A stretch of 64,000 nucleotides of DNA from an uncultured Pelagibacteraceae bacterium (GCA_902570125.1 CACFXK010000001.1:62001-126000), one strand, 5' to 3'. Positions 38,566 to 51,942 are shown, counted from the first letter of the stretch. Made by a program: numbers and translations. The notes: generated from the letters alone by a model not told the origin.

Positions 38566-39809
38566 GCAAAACTTTAGAAAAAATTGGTTCAAATGCAAAA
38601 ATTGCTTTTCAAAACAAAATAAGTAATAAAAGAAAAAATAAAGTATTAAATTATTACATTCAACTCATTTTAAAAAACCAAAATAGAATTTTGGTCGAAA
38701 ACGCAAAAGATATAAAAATTGCCAAATCTAAAAAACTTAAAGAGAATTTAATTAAAAGACTTGCTCTTAATAATGATAAAATAAGAGCAATTATTAAGTC
38801 AATTAAAACTATTTCAAAATTTAAGGATCCAGTAGATGTTGATATAGAAACCTGGAAAAGACCAAACGGCTTAAAACTAAAGAAGGTATCAATTCCAATT
38901 GGTATTATTGGTGTAATTTATGAAAGTAGACCAAATGTTACTTCAGATGTATCCACACTTTGTTTTAAATCTGGAAACTGTGTAATATTAAGAGGAGGAT
39001 CTGAGGCTTACTTTAGTAATAAAATTTTAGCTAATCTTTTTAGAAAATCTTTAGAAAAAAATAAAATAAATAAGAATTTTGTTCAGTTTATAGAGAATAA
39101 AAATAGAAAACTGGTCGACTACATGCTGTCAAAAATGTCAAAATATATTGATGTTATTATTCCAAGGGGTGGAAAAAGTCTTGTAAAAAAAGTTCAAGAT
39201 TTATCCTCTGTTCCTGTAATTGGTCACCTTGAAGGCATGTGTCATACATATATTGATAAAGATGCTAATCTTAAGATGGCAAAGAAAATATTAATCAATG
39301 CTAAGTTGCGCAATACTAGCATTTGTGGAGCTACTGAGACACTCTTAATACATAAAAATAAATCTAAAAATGTAAATGAGATATTATATGAACTCACTGA
39401 AAGAGGTTGTTATATTTATGCTGATAGAAAAATTTCTAAATTGTTTAACGGGAATTCAAAATTAGCAAATAATAAAACATGGTCGAAAGAACATTTATCT
39501 GCAAAAATATCTGTAAAATTAGTAAACAATATTAATGATGCAGTAAATCATATTAATAAATACGGAACAATGCATACTGATGCCATAATTACAAATAATA
39601 AAATTTCTGCAAAATTTTTCATGAAAAATGTTAAAAGTTCGATAGCTATTCACAATTCTTCAACACAGTATGCTGATGGAGGAGAATTTGGTTTTGGAGG
39701 TGAGGTTGGAATTTCAACAAATAAACTTCCACCAAGAGGTCCTGTTGGACTAAACCAGCTAGTTAGTTACAAATATGAAATATATGGATCTGGACAAACA
39801 AGGAAATAA
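38562..39809 (+). CDS. proA: Gamma-glutamyl phosphate reductase
   Basis: PIGIIGVIYESRPNVTSDVSTLCFKSGN; GFGGEVGISTNKLPPRGPVGL. Confidence 0.95.
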   Translation: MSKTLEKIGSNAKIAFQNKISNKRKNKVLNYYIQLILKNQNRILVENAKDIKIAKSKKLKENLIKRLALNNDKIRAIIKSIKTISKFKDPVDVDIETWKRPNGLKLKKVSIPIGIIGVIYESRPNVTSDVSTLCFKSGNCVILRGGSEAYFSNKILANLFRKSLEKNKINKNFVQFIENKNRKLVDYMLSKMSKYIDVIIPRGGKSLVKKVQDLSSVPVIGHLEGMCHTYIDKDANLKMAKKILINAKLRNTSICGATETLLIHKNKSKNVNEILYELTERGCYIYADRKISKLFNGNSKLANNKTWSKEHLSAKISVKLVNNINDAVNHINKYGTMHTDAIITNNKISAKFFMKNVKSSIAIHNSSTQYADGGEFGFGGEVGISTNKLPPRGPVGLNQLVSYKYEIYGSGQTRK

Positions 39810-40320
39810 AAAAAAAATTGGTATTCTTGGTGGGACTTTTGATCCAGCACATAAAGGACATTTAAGTATCTCTAAAGAAGCAAAAAAAAGATTTGAGATT
39901 GATAAAATTATTTGGGCGGTAACCAAAAAAAATCCATTTAAAGGAAAAAGTAGTTTAAGTTTAAATAAAAGAATTAATTTAGCAAAAAAAATTGCTCAAA
40001 AAAATCTATTTATAAAAGTTAAATATTTTGAGGATAAAATTAAATCAAATAGAACAATTGACCTGATAAAGTATATAAAAAAAAATAATAAAAAGACTGA
40101 TATTTATTTTATAATGGGAGCAGATAGTTTGATTAATTTTCACAAATGGAAAAATTCTGATTTAATTTCGTCTATTTGTAACATTCTAGTATTTGATAGA
40201 GACAGATATAAGGCTAAATCATTAAGTTCTAGAAGCTTTAAAAAATATAATAAGAAAAGCTTAAAATTTATAAAATTTAATAAGGTCAATATTTCATCTT
40301 CTAAATTAAGAAAAATTTGA
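39775..40320 (+). CDS. nadD: Nicotinate-nucleotide adenylyltransferase
   Basis: GILGGTFDPAHKGHLSI; GADSLINFHKWK; exact start uncertain (39775 or 39784). Confidence 0.9.
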   Translation: MKYMDLDKQGNKKKIGILGGTFDPAHKGHLSISKEAKKRFEIDKIIWAVTKKNPFKGKSSLSLNKRINLAKKIAQKNLFIKVKYFEDKIKSNRTIDLIKYIKKNNKKTDIYFIMGADSLINFHKWKNSDLISSICNILVFDRDRYKAKSLSSRSFKKYNKKSLKFIKFNKVNISSSKLRKI

Positions 40321-40337
40321 TACTCTTTTATTAATTA

Positions 40338-40688
40338 ATGGACAAAATCTCTTCTCTTCACAAAGATGTGGTAAATCTCTTAGATGCAAATAAAGCCCTA
40401 GATATTGTTTCAATAGATTTAGATGGGAAATCATCAATAGCTGATCAAATGATAATAGCTAGCGGAACGTCTTCAAGACATATCCAAGCTTTATCAGAGC
40501 AAGTGTATGAATACTTGAAAAAAAATGGTGTAAGTAATTGTAAAATTGAAGGAAGAGAAAGTAGTGATTGGAAACTTGTAGATGGAATAGATCTTATTAT
40601 TCATATTTTCAATCCTGAAAAAAGAAAATTTTATGAATTAGAAAAAATATGGTCTGAATTAATTCCTAAAGAAAAAGTAATTATATAA
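40338..40688 (+). CDS. rsfS: Ribosome silencing factor RsfS
   Basis: DQMIIASGTSSRHIQALSEQV; DGIDLIIHIFNPEKRKFYELEKIW. Confidence 0.93.
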   Translation: MDKISSLHKDVVNLLDANKALDIVSIDLDGKSSIADQMIIASGTSSRHIQALSEQVYEYLKKNGVSNCKIEGRESSDWKLVDGIDLIIHIFNPEKRKFYELEKIWSELIPKEKVII

Positions 40689-41830
40689 TGAAAAAACTTA
40701 AAACATATTTTTCATTATTTTTTATTTTTTTTTTCGTTAATAATATTGTTAGCGCATCAGAAGAGAATGATATCTATAAAAAAATAGATGTTTTTTCAGA
40801 GGTCTTAGATAAAATTAATAAAGAATTTGTTGATGAGGTGAACCAAAGTGATGCAATGGATGCTGCAATCAATGGTGTTCTTCAATCTTTAGATCCTTAT
40901 TCTGCTTATATGTCACCAGAATCTTATCAAAGTATGCAAACGGAAACGAGTGGTGAATTTGGAGGACTTGGAATTGAAGTGAGTATGGAAGCTGGAGTTA
41001 TAAAAGTAATAACTCCTATGGACGACTCACCTGCAGCTGAAGCAGGAGTTAAAGCTGGTGATTATATTGTAAGAATTAATGATATTCAGGTTCAAGGTAA
41101 ATCTTTAAGTGAAGCAGTTGATATCATGAGGGGTCCTGTTGGATCAGATATTGAAATAACAGTTAGAAGAAGGGGTGAACGAAAGGCATTAGTTTTTAAT
41201 ATTACTAGAGAAAAAATTAAAGTTTCATCAGTAAAATCTGAGATATTGAATAATCAAACTGGTTATTTAAGACTTACCTCTTTTAATGAAAATAGTAGTG
41301 GTCAAATTAGAGATAAAATTAAAGAGTTTAAAAATAATGAAAATGTTAAAAATTATATTTTAGATTTGAGAAATAATCCTGGTGGACTACTTTCTCAGGC
41401 AATTAAAATTACAGATTTTTTTATAGATAGTGGAGAAATTGTCTCAACTAAAAGTAAAAGAAAATACGAAAGTAGGAAATTCTTTGCAAGAAAAGGTGAT
41501 ATAATAGATGGTAATACAATTGTTGTCTTAATAAATTATGGTTCAGCATCTGCATCTGAAATTGTAGCAGGGGCGCTAAAGGATCACAAAAGAGCAATAA
41601 TAATTGGAGAAAATAGCTATGGTAAAGGCTCTGTACAATCAATCATTCCTCTCAAAAATAAAGGTGCAATAAGATTGACTGTATCTAAATATTATCTTCC
41701 ATCTGGAAAATCTATATCAGAAATAGGTGTTTCCCCTGATATTGAGATAGCTGAAGGATCTGATGACTTTAGGCTTAATACTGATACAGATAATCAACTT
41801 CAATTCGCTCTAGAGCTTTTAAACGGCTAA
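40688..41830 (+). CDS. ctpA: S41 family C-terminal processing peptidase
   Basis: PDZ domain, DLRNNPGGLL, NYGSASASEIVAGALKDH, SYGKGSVQ. Confidence 0.94.
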   Translation: MKKLKTYFSLFFIFFFVNNIVSASEENDIYKKIDVFSEVLDKINKEFVDEVNQSDAMDAAINGVLQSLDPYSAYMSPESYQSMQTETSGEFGGLGIEVSMEAGVIKVITPMDDSPAAEAGVKAGDYIVRINDIQVQGKSLSEAVDIMRGPVGSDIEITVRRRGERKALVFNITREKIKVSSVKSEILNNQTGYLRLTSFNENSSGQIRDKIKEFKNNENVKNYILDLRNNPGGLLSQAIKITDFFIDSGEIVSTKSKRKYESRKFFARKGDIIDGNTIVVLINYGSASASEIVAGALKDHKRAIIIGENSYGKGSVQSIIPLKNKGAIRLTVSKYYLPSGKSISEIGVSPDIEIAEGSDDFRLNTDTDNQLQFALELLNG

Positions 41831-41831
41831 A

Positions 41832-42311
41832 ATGAAAGAGAAATATAAAAATTTACCACTTAGAAGTGGTGTTGGGATAGTTGTTTTAAATAAAGAAAAC
41901 AAAATTTTTGTGGCAAAAAGAATAGATAATAAAAAAAACTTTTGGCAAATGCCACAAGGTGGGGTTGATAAGGGTGAAGACTTTTATGAGGCTGCAATTA
42001 GAGAATTAAAAGAAGAAACTAGTATTAAATCAGTAAGTTTAATTAAAAAAATTGATGGCTTACTTACCTACCATTTACCAAATGAATTATTAGGAATTAT
42101 TTGGAAAGGTAAATTTAAAGGTCAAAAACAACAATGGTATATAATGAGATTTAAAGGCGATGAAAAAGAAATTAATATTAATACAAAACATCCAGAATTT
42201 CTTGAATGGAAATGGGTAGATCCAGATAAAATTACTGAACTTGTGGTAGAATTTAAACTACATGTATACGAAAAAATTCAAGAAGAAGTAAAAAAAATTT
42301 TAGTTAATTGA
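41832..42311 (+). CDS. rppH: RNA pyrophosphohydrolase
   Basis: MPQGGVDKGEDFYEAAIRELKEETSI Nudix box. Confidence 0.93.
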   Translation: MKEKYKNLPLRSGVGIVVLNKENKIFVAKRIDNKKNFWQMPQGGVDKGEDFYEAAIRELKEETSIKSVSLIKKIDGLLTYHLPNELLGIIWKGKFKGQKQQWYIMRFKGDEKEININTKHPEFLEWKWVDPDKITELVVEFKLHVYEKIQEEVKKILVN

Positions 42312-42691
42312 TTTTAATACTTCAAGTTTTTGATCAAGCAAATATTTTTCCTGATCATTTATATCAGGCTTATTAAGTTCTTCCTCAGCAGATTTCTGAA
42401 TTTCTGAAATTTTTTCTTTATCAATGTCTTTTAAATTTAAAATAAGACTTGTAAGTATAGAAAGATTATTATCTTTAAATTCAATTATTCCATCATTTAC
42501 ATAAAAACTTTCCTCGCCAGACTTTGAAAATATTTTAATTATTCCTGGTTTTAAAAACGAAATAATAGAAATATGGTCTTTTAAAATCCCTATCTCACCT
42601 TCAAATGCAGGAACAACTACCTCGGTGACATCATTTTTTGATAAAAATGATTTTTCAGGGTTTACTATTTCTACAGAATATTCTTCGCTCA

Positions 42692-42692
<1 letters not shown>
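42300..42692 (-). CDS. atpC: F1 ATP synthase epsilon subunit
   Basis: SVEIVNPEKSFL..VVVPAFEGEIGILKDH. Confidence 0.93.
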
Positions 42693-44988
<2,296 letters not shown>

Positions 44989-44994
44989 TATTTT

Positions 44995-46530
44995 TTATGA
45001 ATTAAAATCTTTCTTAAGTTGTAAAATAATCTCATTCAATTCTTTCTCTTTATCATCTTCAAGTTTCCCTGAGGCTGTGATTGACTCAATGATATGTGGC
45101 TTTTCAGCTTTACATTTTTCAATAATTTTATTCTCAAAACTTGAAATATCCTTTTGTTCAATATCATCAAGATGTCCTCTAACTCCACAAAATACAGAAA
45201 TGACTTGTTCTGCAACTGTCATGGGAGAATATTGGTTTTGCTTTAATAGTTCAGTTAATTTTGAACCTCGGTTGAGTAATTTTTGAGTAGATGCATCAAG
45301 ATCTGAACCAAATTGTGCAAATGCAGCCATTTCTCGATATTGAGCCAATTCTAATTTCATCGACCCTGAAACTTTTTTCATGGCCTTTGTCTGGGCAGAG
45401 GATCCTACTCTTGATACAGATAAACCAACGTTAATTGCTGGTCTTATACCTTGGTTAAAAAGTTCAGTTTCAAGGAAAATTTGTCCATCAGTAATTGAGA
45501 TCACATTTGTTGGTATAAATGCAGAAACGTCACCTCCTTGAGTCTCAATGATTGGAAGAGCTGTCAAAGAACCACCTCCATGTTCATCACCTAATTTTGC
45601 TGCTCTTTCAAGTAATCTACTATGTAAATAAAATACATCGCCAGGATACGCCTCTCTCCCAGGGGGTCTTCTTAACAATAGAGACATTTGTCTATAAGCG
45701 ACCGCTTGTTTTGATAAATCATCATATATTATTAAAGCATGCATTCCATTATCTCTAAAATATTCACCCATAGTACATCCAGTGTATGGAGCTAAAAACT
45801 GAAGTGGTGCTGCATCTGATGCTGTTGCTGCAACTATTGTTGTGTATTCCATTGCACCAGCTTCTTCTAATGTTTTTTCAATCTGTCTAACTGTAGATCT
45901 TTTTTGACCTACGGCTACATAAATACAATATAATTTTTTCTTCTCGTCACCTGAATCGTTAATTTTTTTCTGATTTATAATAGCGTCAATAGCTACTGCT
46001 GTTTTACCAGTTTGTCTATCTCCAATAATTAATTCCCTTTGTCCTCTTCCAATTGGAACTAGACTATCAATTGATTTGAGACCAGTCTGCATTGGTTCAC
46101 TAACAGATTTACGTGGAATTATACCTGGAGCTTTGACTTCAACCCGACTTCTTTTTAAGTTTTTATCTAATGCACCTTTTCCATCAATTGGGTTTCCTAA
46201 ACCATCAACTACTCTACCAAGTAATTCTTTTCCAACTGGTGTATCAACAATCGCACCAGTTCTTTTTACAGTATCACCTTCCTTTACCGCTTTATCATCA
46301 CCAAAAATTACAACACCTACATTTTCACTTTCTAGGTTCAATGCCATTCCTTTCGAGCCATCCGAAAATTCTACCATTTCTCCAGCTTGAACATTATCTA
46401 ATCCATAAATTCTTGCTATACCATCTCCAACTGATAAAACTTGGCCAACCTCAGTAACCTCAGCTTTATCTCCAAATTTTTTAATTTGTTCTTTTAATAT
46501 TTTCGTAACTTCTGAAGGATTTATTTCCAT
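44995..46530 (-). CDS. atpA: F1 ATP synthase alpha subunit
   Basis: [15 protein letters not shown]; full-length alpha subunit. Confidence 0.98.
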   Translation of the reverse strand: MEINPSEVTKILKEQIKKFGDKAEVTEVGQVLSVGDGIARIYGLDNVQAGEMVEFSDGSKGMALNLESENVGVVIFGDDKAVKEGDTVKRTGAIVDTPVGKELLGRVVDGLGNPIDGKGALDKNLKRSRVEVKAPGIIPRKSVSEPMQTGLKSIDSLVPIGRGQRELIIGDRQTGKTAVAIDAIINQKKINDSGDEKKKLYCIYVAVGQKRSTVRQIEKTLEEAGAMEYTTIVAATASDAAPLQFLAPYTGCTMGEYFRDNGMHALIIYDDLSKQAVAYRQMSLLLRRPPGREAYPGDVFYLHSRLLERAAKLGDEHGGGSLTALPIIETQGGDVSAFIPTNVISITDGQIFLETELFNQGIRPAINVGLSVSRVGSSAQTKAMKKVSGSMKLELAQYREMAAFAQFGSDLDASTQKLLNRGSKLTELLKQNQYSPMTVAEQVISVFCGVRGHLDDIEQKDISSFENKIIEKCKAEKPHIIESITASGKLEDDKEKELNEIILQLKKDFNS

Positions 46531-47088
46531 TTAAGCCTCTATCATTGTATTTTCGATTTGTTGTAATTTATTTTTAATAGAGGTATCTACCATAATACTA
46601 CCAACTTGAATTACTAAACCTCCAATTAAACTTTTATCATATTTATAGTCTAATTTTATTTTCGCATTAAAATTTTGAGATAATTCATCTTTTATTTTAC
46701 TTACTTGTTCTCCTGACAATTCTTTAGAAGAAATTAGTTCAGCTACTACTTCTCCTCTTTTTTTGGAGCAAGTATCTACAAAATCTTGAAGAATTGTTTT
46801 TACGTAAAAAAATCTTCTTTTAGATATTAGAAAACCTAAAAATTTTGATAATAAAGAATTTAATTTATAATTATCAACAATCTTATTAATTACATCCTGA
46901 AGTTCATTTACAGAGTTAGTTGGATCTTTTATTAATGAACTAAAATCTTTGCTCTGATCTATTAATTTTAATAAAGATATTGATTGTTCTTCTACTTCAT
47001 CTACTGAATTATTTTCTTTAGCTAATTCATATAGTGCTAAAGAATATCTACCTGCTGTAGTAACTGAAAAACTGTTATTTTTGCTCAA
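46531..47088 (-). CDS. atpH: F1 ATP synthase delta subunit
   Basis: AGRYSLALYELAKEN; IGGLVIQVGSIMVDTSIKNKLQQI; first gene of F1 operon. Confidence 0.94.
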   Translation of the reverse strand: MSKNNSFSVTTAGRYSLALYELAKENNSVDEVEEQSISLLKLIDQSKDFSSLIKDPTNSVNELQDVINKIVDNYKLNSLLSKFLGFLISKRRFFYVKTILQDFVDTCSKKRGEVVAELISSKELSGEQVSKIKDELSQNFNAKIKLDYKYDKSLIGGLVIQVGSIMVDTSIKNKLQQIENTMIEA

Positions 47089-47121
47089 TTTCGACTCTTT
47101 ATTTTAGAAGATTTTTTGGAT

Positions 47122-47150
47122 TAAGTAGCATATGAGTAAGATGTCTTCAA
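47122..47150 (-). promoter_or_regulatory. Candidate promoter for atpHAGDC
   Basis: minus strand TTGAAG-17 nt-TACTTA in the priA-atpH gap. Confidence 0.35.
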
Positions 47151-47185
47151 GCATCAGATTAACAAATTAATATCTATTTTGTCTC

Positions 47186-49141
47186 TTAATTAAAGGTTAT
47201 TGGATCAACATCAACCGTTAGTTTTATTTCATTAGATAATTTGTGCTTATTTAATATTTCAGCCAACTTATTTTGTATTTTTGAGCCTTTTTTTGACCTT
47301 ATTAAAAGCCTTTGTCGGTATTTTCCTTTAACTCTATAAATAGGTGCATTCACTGGTCCTAAAACTTTATCATCGAGAGAATTTAAGAGCACTTGTTTTA
47401 AATTTTGAGACTCTTCTTCTAATTTATTTTCTTTTGAAGCTGTGAGTATTAATGAAACAAATCTTTCAAATGGTGGAAGATTATTTTTTTCTCTTAACTT
47501 CAATTCATTATCTAAAAAAATAAATGGGTCATGGTGAGTAATTTGATTTATGATATTTTGATTAATACCAAGAGTTTGAAAATATACTTTAGCAGGTTTA
47601 CCAGTCCTTCCCGCTCTTCCAGATAACTGGTGGTAAAGTTGAAGATTTTTTTCAGCTGTTCTAAGATCGTGGCCATTAGATGTTAAATCAATATCTAAAA
47701 CAACAATGCAATTTAAATTTGGAAAATGAAAACCTTTCGAAATCAATTGTGTCCCAATTAAAATATCAATTTCACCATTTACTATACTTTCAAGTTGATC
47801 TTTGGAAGACTTTTTGTTCATGGTATCACTTGAAAAAATAGATATTTTTTTGTCAGGAAATAATATCTTTACTTCCTCCGCGACTCTTTCAACACCTGGA
47901 CCACTAAAAACAAAATCACAAGTGTTTCCTTTACAACAATTTCTATTTAATTTACTTTTGAAACCACAATAATGACAAAGTAAAATATTTTTTCCTTTAT
48001 GATATACTAAATTTATAGAACAGTTTGGGCAGGAGTATACTTTTACACAATTTTTGCATAGAGCATAAGGTGCAAAACCCCTTCTATTCATAAAAAACAA
48101 AACTTGATCATTTTTTTTTAAATGATCTTTAACTTTTTTCAAAGTTTCAATGGCAATCCATGATTGTTTATTTAATCCACTATTGTTTAAATCAATTATT
48201 TCAAATGAAGGAAGATTAGCATTTTTATATCTTTTTGTTAATCTTGAGATAGAATATTTATTTTTTTTTATATTAGCATAAGTTTCTATTGAAGGAACAG
48301 AAGTGACAAGATTTATTGGAATATTTTCAAAATTAGCTCTGGATATTGCCATATCTCTTGCATTATAAATTATCCCCTCATCTTGCTTAAATGATTGATC
48401 ATGCTCTTCATCAACTATTATTAGTCCTATTTTCTTAAATGGAAGAAATAAAGATGACCGAGCTCCAATAACAACTTTTACATTCCCAGATGAAACACCG
48501 CTCCAAACTATTTTTTTTGTTTTTGGAGTTATTCCAGAATGCCAAATTGCAGCTCTAAACCCAAAAAACTCCTCAAATTTTTTTTCAAATTGCGCAGTAA
48601 GTCCAATTTCTGGCAGCAAAATCAAGGCTTGATGGCCTTTTTTTAAAATTTCCTCTATTTGCTTAAAATATACTATAGTTTTCCCTGATCCAGTTGTGCC
48701 TTGGAGAAGATGAACTCTGAACTCATTATTTTTTTTTAACATTTCTCTAAACACTTTCTCTTGCGCACTAGAAAGGTCAAAATTTTGAGTAATTCTTTTT
48801 CGATTAAATATTTGATACTCTTTGTCATCAAGCTTCGGTATTGCATCTCCACTAAGTAGATGTAGTTTTAAGCACATACCCACAGGAACTAAATTATAAC
48901 TTGAAAACCAATTTAGAAATTTTATTGTCTCGATTTTAAGAGGATCTATACTAATAACAGATTTAATTTTTTTGAGTTTAAATTTTTTTTGAACCTTTTT
49001 TTCAAATGTATTCCAAACAACACCAGTTAAATCTTTTTTACCAAAGGATACTTTTACATAAGTTCCTATATTTAATTTTTCATCACTTTCATATGTAAAA
49101 GGATGGTTAAAAATATTTGGTAAAAGAACTTGATACTCCAT
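47186..49141 (-). CDS. priA: Primosomal protein N' (replication restart helicase)
   Basis: LLQGTTGSGKTIVYFKQI; VDEEHDQSFKQDEG; zinc-binding CxxC clusters. Confidence 0.95.
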   Translation of the reverse strand: MEYQVLLPNIFNHPFTYESDEKLNIGTYVKVSFGKKDLTGVVWNTFEKKVQKKFKLKKIKSVISIDPLKIETIKFLNWFSSYNLVPVGMCLKLHLLSGDAIPKLDDKEYQIFNRKRITQNFDLSSAQEKVFREMLKKNNEFRVHLLQGTTGSGKTIVYFKQIEEILKKGHQALILLPEIGLTAQFEKKFEEFFGFRAAIWHSGITPKTKKIVWSGVSSGNVKVVIGARSSLFLPFKKIGLIIVDEEHDQSFKQDEGIIYNARDMAISRANFENIPINLVTSVPSIETYANIKKNKYSISRLTKRYKNANLPSFEIIDLNNSGLNKQSWIAIETLKKVKDHLKKNDQVLFFMNRRGFAPYALCKNCVKVYSCPNCSINLVYHKGKNILLCHYCGFKSKLNRNCCKGNTCDFVFSGPGVERVAEEVKILFPDKKISIFSSDTMNKKSSKDQLESIVNGEIDILIGTQLISKGFHFPNLNCIVVLDIDLTSNGHDLRTAEKNLQLYHQLSGRAGRTGKPAKVYFQTLGINQNIINQITHHDPFIFLDNELKLREKNNLPPFERFVSLILTASKENKLEEESQNLKQVLLNSLDDKVLGPVNAPIYRVKGKYRQRLLIRSKKGSKIQNKLAEILNKHKLSNEIKLTVDVDPITFN

Positions 49142-50509
49142 TTATTTTAACCAATCATACTTATTTTCATATTCTTTAAACAAATAATAATATCTTGAAT
49201 ACTTATTTTTATTATAATCTCTGATCTTATTTCTAATTTGAGTATTGCTTGTAGTTCTTACATCTAAGTTTTTTCTATTGTAAAATTCTAAAACTTCTGG
49301 TTTCCAGTTCAATTTACAAAATTCAAATATTTCCTTAGATACTCGCTCTTTATTAAGTGTTAAATCTTCTAATGACATGTCTAAAATAATTTTTGGATAT
49401 TTTTTTTTAAAATAATGAATAATTTGTCTGTAATTATCAATATAAGTAATAATATTTTCGATGGTATGGGTCCATGATAATTTTGGAAGTAAAGATTGGT
49501 AAATCCCAATAATTGCATCTTTTAGATTTCTATGACAATGTATAAATTTCGCTTTTGGAAAAATATTTAATATAAAATCTATGTTATGAAAATTCTCTAA
49601 TGATTTATCTACAAAAAATTTTACACTGTTATTAATTAATGAAAATTGAGAATATTTTTTATGAATAAAACTCTCAAAATCATTTAATTTAAATCTATAA
49701 TTTTCAAAATTTTTAGTGTTAGACAAAATGTATAAAGAAAGCTGATTTATTACACCCATATTTATAAATGCACTTTCTCCAAATGATGGGATATTTTCAT
49801 CTGATGATGTAAGGATTGCTTCAATTAAAGTTGATCCTGATCGTGGTAAACCAATAATAAATATTGGGGAAATATTACTAAAATAATTTTTTTTTTGGTC
49901 ATTGTTCACATAATCAGGACGATTATAAAGCTCAGTTATAACATTAAAATAATATTTCCGTGATTGTAAATTGTACTCTTTAGAAAAATCAAAGCAAAGT
50001 TGATGAGAATTTTTCAATAAAACAATTTCATTATCTAGGTTTTTTTCTTGTTTTTCTTTTTTAGATAACAAGAATTCTGATAAAGATTTTACTAATTTAT
50101 TTGATTTTGAATCATTATTAATCTGCAAAATTGTGTTGTAATGATTTGTATTTAAAAATTTTGAATCTAAGGTGTAAATTCCATAATATGCTCTGATATC
50201 ATATTTATTAATATCAATAACTTTTAAATAATTTGATAACGATTTTTTTATATCACCTCTAGACTGTTCTAAAAATGCTATCTTGAGATATGTATTAAGT
50301 GACTTATTGTCAATTTTTATACATTTTTCAAAATATTTTAGACTTTTTTTTAAATTTCTTAATTCGAAATTTACCATTGCAAGATTGTAATTTAACTCAA
50401 GACTATTATTATTTTTTTTTTGTTCTAAAAAAAATTTTTCTGCATCTTTAAAATTTTTTTGTGAAAAAAGTTTTTTACCTAATTCTAAACTCATGCTAAA
50501 ATATAACAC
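49142..50509 (-). CDS. TPR-repeat sulfotransferase family protein
   Basis: N-terminal TPRs; PAPS site IIGLPRSGSTLIEAILTSS; likely start at internal Met (50494). Confidence 0.88.
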   Translation of the reverse strand: MLYFSMSLELGKKLFSQKNFKDAEKFFLEQKKNNNSLELNYNLAMVNFELRNLKKSLKYFEKCIKIDNKSLNTYLKIAFLEQSRGDIKKSLSNYLKVIDINKYDIRAYYGIYTLDSKFLNTNHYNTILQINNDSKSNKLVKSLSEFLLSKKEKQEKNLDNEIVLLKNSHQLCFDFSKEYNLQSRKYYFNVITELYNRPDYVNNDQKKNYFSNISPIFIIGLPRSGSTLIEAILTSSDENIPSFGESAFINMGVINQLSLYILSNTKNFENYRFKLNDFESFIHKKYSQFSLINNSVKFFVDKSLENFHNIDFILNIFPKAKFIHCHRNLKDAIIGIYQSLLPKLSWTHTIENIITYIDNYRQIIHYFKKKYPKIILDMSLEDLTLNKERVSKEIFEFCKLNWKPEVLEFYNRKNLDVRTTSNTQIRNKIRDYNKNKYSRYYYLFKEYENKYDWLK

Positions 50510-50547
50510 TAATTGAATTGAATCTGTATATAATGATAGATAAAAAA

Positions 50548-51942
50548 CTATGAATGAATTTGTCTTTTATCAACAGATAATGCAGCTTCTTTAATTGCTT
50601 CAGAAAAGGTGGGATGAGCATGACAAGTCCTTGCTATATCTTCAGAGCTAGCGCCAAACTCCATTGCAATTGACATCTCTGCAATCATTTCGCCTGCATG
50701 AGGACCAATTATATGTACACCTAAAACTTTATCTGATGTACTTTCAGCCAATATTTTTACAAACCCCTCAGGTTCATTTATTGCTTTAGCCCTTGAGTTA
50801 GCCATAAAAGGAAATTTACCAACCTTATAGTTTATTTTTTTTTCTTTTAATTCTTCCTCATTTTTACCAACATAGGCTACCTCTGGTGAAGTATAAATTA
50901 CACCTGGTATGACATCATAATTCACATGACCAGACTGTCCAGCAATTAATTCTGCAACAGCTATTCCTTCCTCCTCAGCTTTGTGAGCTAACATTGGTCC
51001 ATCTATAACATCTCCAATTGCATAAATATTTTTAACATTCGTTTCAAAATTTTTATTAACTTTTATTTTTCCTTTTTTATCAAGATTTACACCCATTTTT
51101 TCTAAATTTAATTTATCAGTGTAGGGTTTTCTTCCAACAGAAATTAAAACTACATCAGCTTCAATTTTATTTTTTGAGCCTTTATTAGAAGTTTCTATTA
51201 TTACTCCTTGTTCATTTTTAGTAATTTTTTCAACTTTAGTATTTAATTCAAATTTAATATTTTGCTTTTTTAAAATTTTCATAAATTCATTTGAAATTTC
51301 TTTATCAAGTCCTGGAGTAATGTGATCTAAATATTCTATGACGTGAACCTCAGTTCCCAATCTTGACCAAACAGAACCCATCTCCAATCCAATATACCCA
51401 CCCCCAACAACAACCATTTTTTTTGGAAGTTTAGAAATATTAAGAGCCCCTGTTGATGAAAGAATTTTTTTTTCATCAAAATCTATTCCTGGAAGAGATA
51501 AAGGCTCTGATCCTGTGCTTATTATAGTTTTATCAGTTTTAATTTTTATTTCTGATTTATCATTTTTGACTAATATTTCATTTTTTTCATTAAATGATCC
51601 TACCCCTTTAATGTAAGTAACTTTGTTTTTTTTAAATAAAAACTCAACTCCTTTTGTAAGTGTAGCAACAGAACTTTCTTTATTGCTCATCATTTTTTCC
51701 AGATTTAGCTTAATTTCACCAGTTTCAATGCCAATATTAGAGAAATTTTTAGCTTTATGAAAACTTTCAGACATATTTAGCAGGCTTTTAGAAGGAATAC
51801 ATCCTATATTAAGACAAGTGCCTCCCAAAGATCCTCTGGACTCTATACATGCGGTTTTTAATCCTAATTGTGATAATCTAATTGCACATACATATCCTGC
51901 AGGTCCTCCACCAATTACAGTAACATCAAATTTTTCAGCCAT
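50548..51942 (-). CDS. lpdA: Dihydrolipoyl dehydrogenase
   Basis: GGTCLNIGCIPSKSLLNMSE; follows sucAB. Confidence 0.96.
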   Translation of the reverse strand: MAEKFDVTVIGGGPAGYVCAIRLSQLGLKTACIESRGSLGGTCLNIGCIPSKSLLNMSESFHKAKNFSNIGIETGEIKLNLEKMMSNKESSVATLTKGVEFLFKKNKVTYIKGVGSFNEKNEILVKNDKSEIKIKTDKTIISTGSEPLSLPGIDFDEKKILSSTGALNISKLPKKMVVVGGGYIGLEMGSVWSRLGTEVHVIEYLDHITPGLDKEISNEFMKILKKQNIKFELNTKVEKITKNEQGVIIETSNKGSKNKIEADVVLISVGRKPYTDKLNLEKMGVNLDKKGKIKVNKNFETNVKNIYAIGDVIDGPMLAHKAEEEGIAVAELIAGQSGHVNYDVIPGVIYTSPEVAYVGKNEEELKEKKINYKVGKFPFMANSRAKAINEPEGFVKILAESTSDKVLGVHIIGPHAGEMIAEMSIAMEFGASSEDIARTCHAHPTFSEAIKEAALSVDKRQIHS

